Positions 19,342-25,901 of a stretch of 25,901 nt of DNA are shown here, piece after piece. The translations under genes and the position numbers were made by a program. The DNA is from Dimargaris cristalligena (lineage: Eukaryota > Kickxellomycota > Dimargaritomycetes > Dimargaritales > Dimargaritaceae): positions 1-25,901 of the forward strand of contig JANBQC010000405.1 in the NCBI GenBank assembly GCA_027576995.1, in the 5' to 3' direction. The notes beneath the pieces were generated by a model. That model ran no database searches, was not told where the DNA came from, and was given only the letters and a program-made list of their open reading frames with translations. How positions within the stretch are numbered: position 1 is the stretch's first letter; every line of letters starts with the position of its first letter.

Positions 19342-22300
19342 ATGGACCTCCAGTCTCATATAAACCGGCCCAGCGAGCAGGTGTATTGGAATGAGTCCCC
19401 TCCAACAAAGGGCTTGGGGGATTCGGCCCTTCTGCCGCCCGCATCGCCGCATTCTCCCTCTCTGGGGTACGATGCCGAAATCGACAAGATTGTACACCAC
19501 ATTGGCCTGTCCAAGCAAAACTCAATCGACCGCAATGTATGTGTATACCGTAGGGTCAAGTTCGCTTAATAAATCGAACCGTACTTTCAAAGAGTAACAT
19601 CGAACGGCCACTTTCATCACTCGCGAGCCGCTAGTTTATTTATTATTATTATTATTATTCCGTTAGTCCAAGCGAGAGATGCTGATATTGGTCATTAATC
19701 CCGCCCTATTATATTTCTATATCCATTAGCAGTCCGATCAAAACCGACTCTTTTCCGAAGAAAACCTTAAATCATTCAATTCCAAGGCACTGGAACGGCC
19801 ATCGAGCACAATCCCCCCACATTCCCCTGCCCGGCGGGATCGGATACGCCGGGCGCTCAGCCATGATGTGGCCCAGATGCCGGGTTCAGAGAGTTCCAAA
19901 AGTCGCCAAGCGATTATTGCCGAATTGGCGGGTAGCTATCGACCCATTAGCGCTAACCAACCATCATCAATAACTGCCCTTTCAGGTACCAAAACCTTCG
20001 GCGCCACCACCGATGGGACATATCGCTCCGAGGCCGGTGCGTTGCCCCCTCGACTATCCCACCCACCGACATCCAATAGGCCGATGCACCACCGCCCGAT
20101 TTCCCGGGCCACTAATGAGTTCCGGCGGTCAGCCTCCACTCCACAGGCCCCATCTGCTCCGAGTCAGCCCTCCTTGGTACGAACGGAATCTTCGTTCGAC
20201 CTGACCGATCTTGAAGAGCTGGATGCCATTATGCGTATACATGAATCCCAGACAAATGTGAAAAGCGGGGATGTACCCCCAACTATAACCACGACCCCGG
20301 ACCAGCCAGCCCCACCTACTGTAGAAAAGGTAATGCCTGATCCATTTGTGTCAACCCCATCCCTTACCAATCCAGATATTGAAAAGCAGGACCGGGCGGC
20401 ATTATTGACGCCCTCTCGCGACAAATCACTGGCATACGAACGGTTCTTGGTTCTTCAAGTCACCGTAAGCTACTATTTCGCTTCACCCAACGGTGCCTCA
20501 GGGAGCATTGCCAACAACACCTACCAGTATCCCGAAAAAATCCTCCGTCTTTTCGCCGAGCGGGGTGGTTACGAGCGGCATATTCACCTTCGCGAAGATT
20601 GGTGTTCCACGGATGTTAAGGTGGGCTTTTACGTACACGTTATTGGCACGTTCGATCCCCAGACATCCCAGGCCATCATCGACAATGCCCATGGAACCCT
20701 CATCGTCCACCCCGATTGCCTTATATCGTGTACCCAAGTGGCCGGTGCCTTCATGTGCCTCCGACGGTCGGTTCTCCAGGATCGGGTACGGGAACCCGCG
20801 GACCCCAATTCGGCCATGGTGTACGGTAGTCTGATCCACCAGCTCTTCCAGGCCGCTATACGGGTGAATGATTTTAGCGCAACCTACCTCGAGGGTCTCA
20901 TCGACCGGGTGGTTCGCCATGCCCTTTCGGACCTCTATCTGGTGGGCGAGTCCGAAGTACAGGCCCGGGCCCATCTGGTCGAGTGGTCGGTCGTGCTCCA
21001 GCAGTGGGCCGCTACGTACATTAGCCCGGTCCCGCGTTCCGATGCGGTTATTAAAACCCACGGCCAGGTCGATTTGCCTTCCAATACCGGGCCCCGGGGG
21101 ACTGGGCCGCCCCCTTTGCCCATACTGGCCATCCCCAAAGTACTCGATATTGAAGAACACATCTGGTCCCCCATGTACGGCCTCAAGGGTAAAGTCGATG
21201 TGTCGGTGGAGGTCCATCTCCCGGGACCCAATGGTTTGCGGGTCCTTACGATGCCCCTTGAACTCAAGACGAGCCGATCATCTCGGGTTCCCTCTCACCG
21301 GGCCCAATTGTCACTCTACACGCTTCTTATGGGGGACCGGTACGATATCCCAATCGAACACGGTCTCCTCTATTACGTGAAAACCCGGGAAATGGTCCTG
21401 GTCCCGGCCCTGCGTAACGAGATGTGCAGTCTGCTCATACTGCGTAACCAAATGGCCTGCTACATCACCGCCCACCGCCGGTTACCCCCCATGATCAGCG
21501 AACCCCGGATATGCAAGAGTTGCTCCACCCTGGATACCTGTCTCATGTTCCACCGTTCTTTAGAAAACGGGTCGGAGGCCACGAGCGGTCTGGGACCTCT
21601 CTATACCGCCAAAATGCTCGGGGTGACGTCCGCCCACATTGATTTTTTTGAGAAGTGGGAGCAGCTCCTGGACATGGAGGAGTCGGACATGTTCCGCTAC
21701 CGTAAAGAAATTTGGACGTTATTGGCCCATGAGCGAGCCTCGCTCGGACGGTGTCTCAGTCCCATGGTGGTGGTGGAAAGAGAAACCGAGGACATGGGCG
21801 AGTTGGAGGGAATTAACCGCTACCGCTACCGGTTTAAAGTGGATGAAGGTGGGATGGGTGCCCCTAATTCGCGGTCGTCCAAGTCAACCTCGGGTTCGGT
21901 TCGACGGGGTTCATCATCCCTACTCCAGTCCCAGCTCAACGTGGGTGACCCCGTGGTCATTTCCTCCGAAGTTGGGCACTACGCATTCGCCCTTGGCTAC
22001 GTCCTCGAAATCAACAGCGAAGATATTCAAGTATCACTCGACCGGCCCTTACGAGGCTGCCCCCGCCGCCAGACGCCCTTTGATTCCGTTCGTAAGCAAC
22101 GGTACCGGAGTATTATGGAGGTGGCCTTGGAGGGTCGAGTAGGCCCTGATGGCATGCCACCTACGGTCACCAAAGTCGCCGAGTTTCTACCGAGCCCGGA
22201 AGAACATGCGCTCATCCCTAGCCGGGCACTAGCGGCCTATTCCCAAGACGATCCCGAACTAACGAATCCGAGTTGGCGGTGGGCACGGTTTCCCTATCGC

Positions 22301-24148
22301 ATCGACAAAGACGAAATGGCCAACGGAATGGCCGGGGTACGCTACAATCTGGTGAACCTGTTTTCGCAGGACAGCGACCCTCGGTTACGCCGGTTGGTCG
22401 TGGACCGCGATGCACCCCGGTTCCATTGTTCCACCCTCCGGGATAGCTCTACGCCCGCTAACAATTCCTTGATTCACCCCCTCCGCCGCCAGCCCTCCGG
22501 GCGGGGAAATGGTGGTGAGGATGAGGAAGAATTCGGCCCTTTGAAAATCCCCCCCTCGCTCCGGGCGGACTTTGATGCCCTTAACGTTGACCAGCGCCGG
22601 GCCATCGAACAGGTCCTTAACGCCCAGGATTATGCCCTTATCTTGGGCATGCCCGGTACGGGCAAGACGTTCACCATCGCCTTTATCGTCCGGGTCCTCG
22701 TGGCCAACCACAAGTCCGTCTTGCTCACTTCGTACACCCATACGGCCGTGGATAACATTCTGCTCAAGATATACGATAACCCTGATATCACCGTCGTTCG
22801 ATTGGGTAACGCCAATAAGGTGCATCCCGTTATTCGACCTTACATCCCTAATATGGACGACTTCCAAACGGTGGAGGAGGTGGGGCGCTTCTACGCGTCG
22901 GGGGATGTGGTGGGCACGACCTGCCTAGGAATTGGGCATGGTTTACTCCAGAAACGCCGCTTCGATTACTGTATCGTCGATGAGGCGTCCCAAATTACCC
23001 TTCCCGTCTGTATCGGGCCCTTGCGCTTCGCCCGGACCTTTATTCTCGTCGGGGACCACTACCAACTACCCCCGTTGGTACGTACCACCGAAGCCCGCCT
23101 GAACGGCCTCACCCTCAGTTTATTTAAGCAGCTTTCGGAAGCCCATCCGGAGGCGGTGGTCAAACTGGAGCACCAGTACCGCATGAACGCGGATATTATG
23201 CTGCTGGCTAACCATTTGATTTATGACCACCGACTGCGGTGTGGCACGGCGGCCGTGGCCCAGCGTCCCTTGGCCGTCTCCCATTTGGCGAACTTGACGC
23301 ATTTCCACACCCAACTGGCCGCGCAGGCCGCCGCCACACAGAGCCAGTCCCAGGCCCCCCGTGCATTCTGCCCAGGTTCACCGTGCTGGCTGAGTACGGT
23401 ACTGGACCCTGCGCGGAGTGTCGTTTTTTTCAATACCGACTCGGTCCCCGCACCCGAGGTCCGCCGGGGCGAACTGGTCCAGAATCCCACGGAGGCCGAA
23501 GTCGTCCACCAAATGGTGCGGATGTTATTGCACTGCGGGGTGGCCGAAGACCGTATCGGGGTAATCTGTCCCTACCGAGCCCAACTCAAAATTCTGCAGC
23601 ACCTATTCCGTCCCCACCCGGGAATTGAAATCCACACCGTGGACAAATATCAGGGCCGGGACAAGGACTGTATTATCATGTCGTTTGTGCGTTCCAACCC
23701 CAATTCTAACATTGGCGATTTACTCAAGGACTGGCGGCGCATTAACGTGGCCCTCACCCGCGCGAAAGGTAAACTCATTCTCGTTGGTTCGCAATCAACG
23801 CTTCGCAATACCCATTTATTTAGCGAGCTGTTCAGTCTGCTGCACCAACGCCAATGGGTGGAAAATCTGGCACCCATGGTGCTGGAGCAACACCATTTCG
23901 CAGCACTGGCTCCCCATGATTGGGGGGCCGAATTAAATTCGGACTCCGGCTTAGACGGAGAGAGCGAGCCAGTTCAAGACGCTGGCCAAACCCCCGGCTT
24001 GGGTAAAAGGAAGCGGAAGCAGGCACTGCCCACTGCCGATATTTTAGCCGAGGTGGCCGACGGAACCCACCCTGTTTTGGACAATATTCTGAGTTCCCTG
24101 AGTGAAACAGCCATTGGTCCAAGGCTTAATGGGAATACGCCGTTGTAG
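19342..24148 (+). CDS. Dna2 DNA replication nuclease-helicase
   Basis: Spliced gene, join(19342..19536, 19730..24148); 1537 residues. Dna2 cuts long 5' flaps during Okazaki fragment maturation and resects double-strand breaks in the nucleus. About 300 disordered N-terminal residues precede a RecB-like nuclease domain: iron-sulphur Cys408 with C660, C663 and C669 (CKSCSTLDTC), His435 in GSLIHQLF, Asp555 in KGKVDVSVE, Glu576/Lys578 in LELKT, and the HRAQLSLY motif. The SF1 helicase follows: GMPGTGKT at 1038-1045, VDEASQITLP near 1148, GDHYQLPPLV, YRMNADI, VDKYQGRDKDC and RRINVALTRAKGKL. A basic GKRKRK near the C terminus could be a nuclear signal. Exon 1 starts in a perfect CACCATGG context and ends at AAT|GTATGT. 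The downstream frame is open back to CATTAG at 19729 and both junctions are phase 0. It is close to yeast Dna2 (1522) in length. All catalytic residues inspected are intact. Confidence 0.94.
19537..19729 (+). other. DNA2 intron
   Basis: 193-base GT-AG intron with donor GTATGT, candidate branch point CATTAAT about 35 bases before the acceptor and a TTTCTATATCCATTAG acceptor. Splicing joins two phase-0 exons. Without it, DNA2 has no good start: the open frame would begin at an internal ATG (19877) preceded by out-of-frame ATGs at 19863 and 19866. Confidence 0.82.
19640..19659 (+). repeat. (TTA)n microsatellite in the DNA2 intron
   Basis: About 6.7 perfect copies of TTA, preceded by a related TTTATT. 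It lies wholly inside the intron, so copy-number change would not alter the protein. Confidence 0.9.
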
Positions 24149-24860
24149 GGGGAAAGGGGTGGCCGTGGAAGCGAACTGGGGTGGTGAGCTGCACTGGCTA
24201 GATTTGTGGCGTTGTGTACTTGGCCTTATTATAGGATATAGTGACTAGCACATCCACTAGACTTATGTGCCGGAGCTATCTCTTAATCGGGTGCATGTTA
24301 AACTCCAGCCAACTCCGCTTGGCCTGCGGTGTGTTGTGTTTTTATTTAGGTATATATAATAAATTAGGCCACTCAACTGCCATGGATGGATACGTGGCCT
24401 GCCTTAGTTACCACCAATGGAAATATCTATTGCCGTTAGTGTCCACTGTACCAATTTAGGCGATTCGTAATGCCATATTTATAGCAGCGACCAAGTTTAA
24501 TGCCCTGGGCAAACCGACTTGTTCCCCTACGTGCTGCAGCTTCCCTCTCCCCCCCACACATGCATTCACATACTCAGAATATCAGGGTGATCCCTCCTCC
24601 CACCATTATACTATGCCATTCATAAAGCCAGCCTTACTCCACAGCCAGGGTATATAAATTTAAAGCAAGGAGTGGTTGACTCCAAGGTTTTATTATCTGT
24701 AGCTAAGCAGCGGATTTAAACCAACTAGTCACTCTGAGTGAAAATCCAGACTTGGTCAAGATTAACCGCCAATTTCCCACTGGGCGATTACACATCAGTT
24801 TACCATAAATAGCTAAGCTGGTCTCGTGCTCTTGGGTCTGTAGAGCCTCCGCAAGGCCAT
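24149..24860. other. Intergenic: DNA2 3' flank
   Basis: No gene is recognised. A possible DNA2 poly(A) signal, AATAAA, is at 24358-24363, about 210 bases after the stop. A 72-residue plus-strand frame (24241-24459) overlaps it and looks accidental. AT-rich pieces and short CT runs make up the rest. Confidence 0.5.
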
Positions 24861-25036
24861 ACGTCACCCGCCTTTTCTTTCGCTATAAACCCCGCTCCAT
24901 TTTCTACTTCATAGCTATTTCTCCCGTTTGAATAGCTTGTCCACTTCTTCTTACCTACTTTTCTCTATTTCTTCATTCACCCAGTCTTTCAGTCCCCCAA
25001 TTCCCAACCTCCTCCAAGCACTCCACCAGCACTCTC
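24861..25036 (+). promoter_or_regulatory. Promoter and CT-rich leader of the four-TM gene
   Basis: ACGTCA, a cAMP-response-element half site that would suit a bZIP factor, lies at 24861-24866. TATAAA follows at 24884-24889. A strongly pyrimidine-rich run then reaches the start codon (CTTCTTCTTAC, TTTTCTCTATTTC and similar). Transcription would start about 30 bases after the TATA, giving a leader near 120 bases. This is the clearest promoter layout in the window and suggests good expression. Confidence 0.6.
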
Positions 25037-25594
25037 ATGTCGCAAACCCGTTCCGTTGGATGCCATTCGGCCGCGGCTCTGCGCTGGCTCGCTCTAGCCA
25101 ACGCCTTCATGTACGCGGCCGGCCCCGCCTTCAGCCTGTTCCTCTGGTCGCCGTCCCAATCCGCCCTGGTCCTGGTTAGCGGCCTGCTAAGCCTCGCCGT
25201 GACCCTAATGGGAATCCGAGGCATTATGCGTTACAAGTCCACTCTGGTGCGCCCCTTTGTGGTGCTGGTTTGGGCCAACACGCTGATGACGGTTTTGGTC
25301 TTTGTCCTGGCCTTCGTTCTGGTCTTCATGCCTAGTTTCCAATTGATGGCCTGCACGGCTATTACCGAGAGCAAGGTGGTGCTTTTCCCCGTGGAGTTTT
25401 GCCTCGCTCGGTTCTGGAAACTCGCCTTCGTGTTCCTTACTACGTTGGCCATGGCCACGGGATTTAAGGTTTACATGGCCTGTGTCACTTGGTCCTTCTA
25501 CCGTCAGCTTCGCGACGGCAAAGTAGGGGCGCCTAACGACAGTTACGAGGTGTACACTGCGGTCGCCAAGGAAGAGGAGTCCGAGAAGGTGTAA
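25037..25594 (+). CDS. Unrecognised four-transmembrane protein
   Basis: Single-exon gene for 185 residues; no family was recognised. Hydrophobic segments at about 16-37, 42-63, 72-98 and 128-155 predict four membrane helices. A short N terminus precedes them, a cysteine-containing loop of about 30 residues (C106, C122) lies between helices 3 and 4, and the polar C-terminal tail is acidic (AVAKEEESEKV). Cysteines in the loop and Tyr residues in the tail (SYEVYTAV) could matter for disulphide formation or sorting, but this is speculation. The size and layout resemble MARVEL- or tetraspan-like small membrane proteins, though the diagnostic tetraspanin CCG motif is absent. A TATA box, a CT-rich leader and a downstream AATAAA support a real gene. 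Confidence 0.75.
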   Translation: MSQTRSVGCHSAAALRWLALANAFMYAAGPAFSLFLWSPSQSALVLVSGLLSLAVTLMGIRGIMRYKSTLVRPFVVLVWANTLMTVLVFVLAFVLVFMPSFQLMACTAITESKVVLFPVEFCLARFWKLAFVFLTTLAMATGFKVYMACVTWSFYRQLRDGKVGAPNDSYEVYTAVAKEEESEKV

Positions 25595-25730
25595 CGCTGC
25601 TTCCCTCCTTTTTTCCTGTCCCCGCTATAGCCCTGTCTTTTACTTTACGGGCATTCTTCCACAATCCGTTGATGGAGGCCATCATTGCTTCTATAAGATG
25701 GGCACTCCTTGGGTTGAAATGGTTTAGCAC

Positions 25731-25736
25731 AATAAA
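25731..25736 (+). terminator. Candidate poly(A) signal of the four-TM gene
   Basis: AATAAA, 136 bases after the stop codon at 25594. The remainder of the window to 25901 shows no further gene. Confidence 0.5.
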
Positions 25737-25901
25737 CTGGTTTAACGACTTACTTCAATAGTACAATTACTAGAGACTATATAGTTGGTCCTAATGACCC
25801 GAAATTGATTGGGGTTTTTAGGGCGGAGTCATAAACCGTACAGTTATCCTAGCCTGTTTCTCTCCAGAGATTAATTGAACTACACAGAGGTAGGATTACC
25901 C

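Noticed and set aside
19863..19877. Start of DNA2 at the ATGs near 19863-19877
   Set aside because: The first two ATGs are out of frame, and the in-frame one ignores 49 open codons upstream that join cleanly to a first exon with a strong start context.

Overview
The window looks like nuclear DNA of a filamentous, probably early-diverging fungus. The evidence is spliceosomal GT-AG introns, long single-exon genes with CT-rich leaders, a fungalysin (M36) secreted protease, a Neo1-type P4-ATPase, a UCS-domain myosin chaperone and a Dna2 nuclease-helicase. The large M36 protease, the small secreted Cys-rich protein and the spacious intergenic regions would suit a Zoopagomycota or Mucoromycota relative, but the exact lineage is a guess. 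I see no rRNA, tRNA, CRISPR, viral or transposon gene.

Layout: five genes lie head-to-tail on the minus strand. In transcription order they are the UCS chaperone (15626-18625), the Neo1-like flippase (10934-14806), the fungalysin (6970-9114), a small secreted ten-cysteine protein (4977-5384) and a five-exon membrane-anchored ZZ-finger/EF-hand protein (1870-4125). Two genes run on the plus strand: DNA2 (19342-24148, two exons) and an unrecognised four-transmembrane protein (25037-25594). DNA2 and the UCS gene are divergent and share a 716-bp intergenic region. Positions 1-1869 hold no gene I can defend.

Five introns were placed by hand. All are GT-AG and keep the reading frame. The five-exon gene then sums to exactly 511 codons including stop. 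DNA2 gains a first exon that begins at a CACCATGG context.

Functionally this is a mixed neighbourhood of housekeeping genes (DNA replication and repair, Golgi/endosome lipid asymmetry, myosin folding, calcium-binding membrane protein) with two secreted-protein genes between them. I see no operon-like or cluster logic and no convincing new multi-gene system. The least explained items are the secreted ten-cysteine precursor with a Kex2-like site, the membrane-anchored ZZ/EF-hand protein and the four-TM protein.
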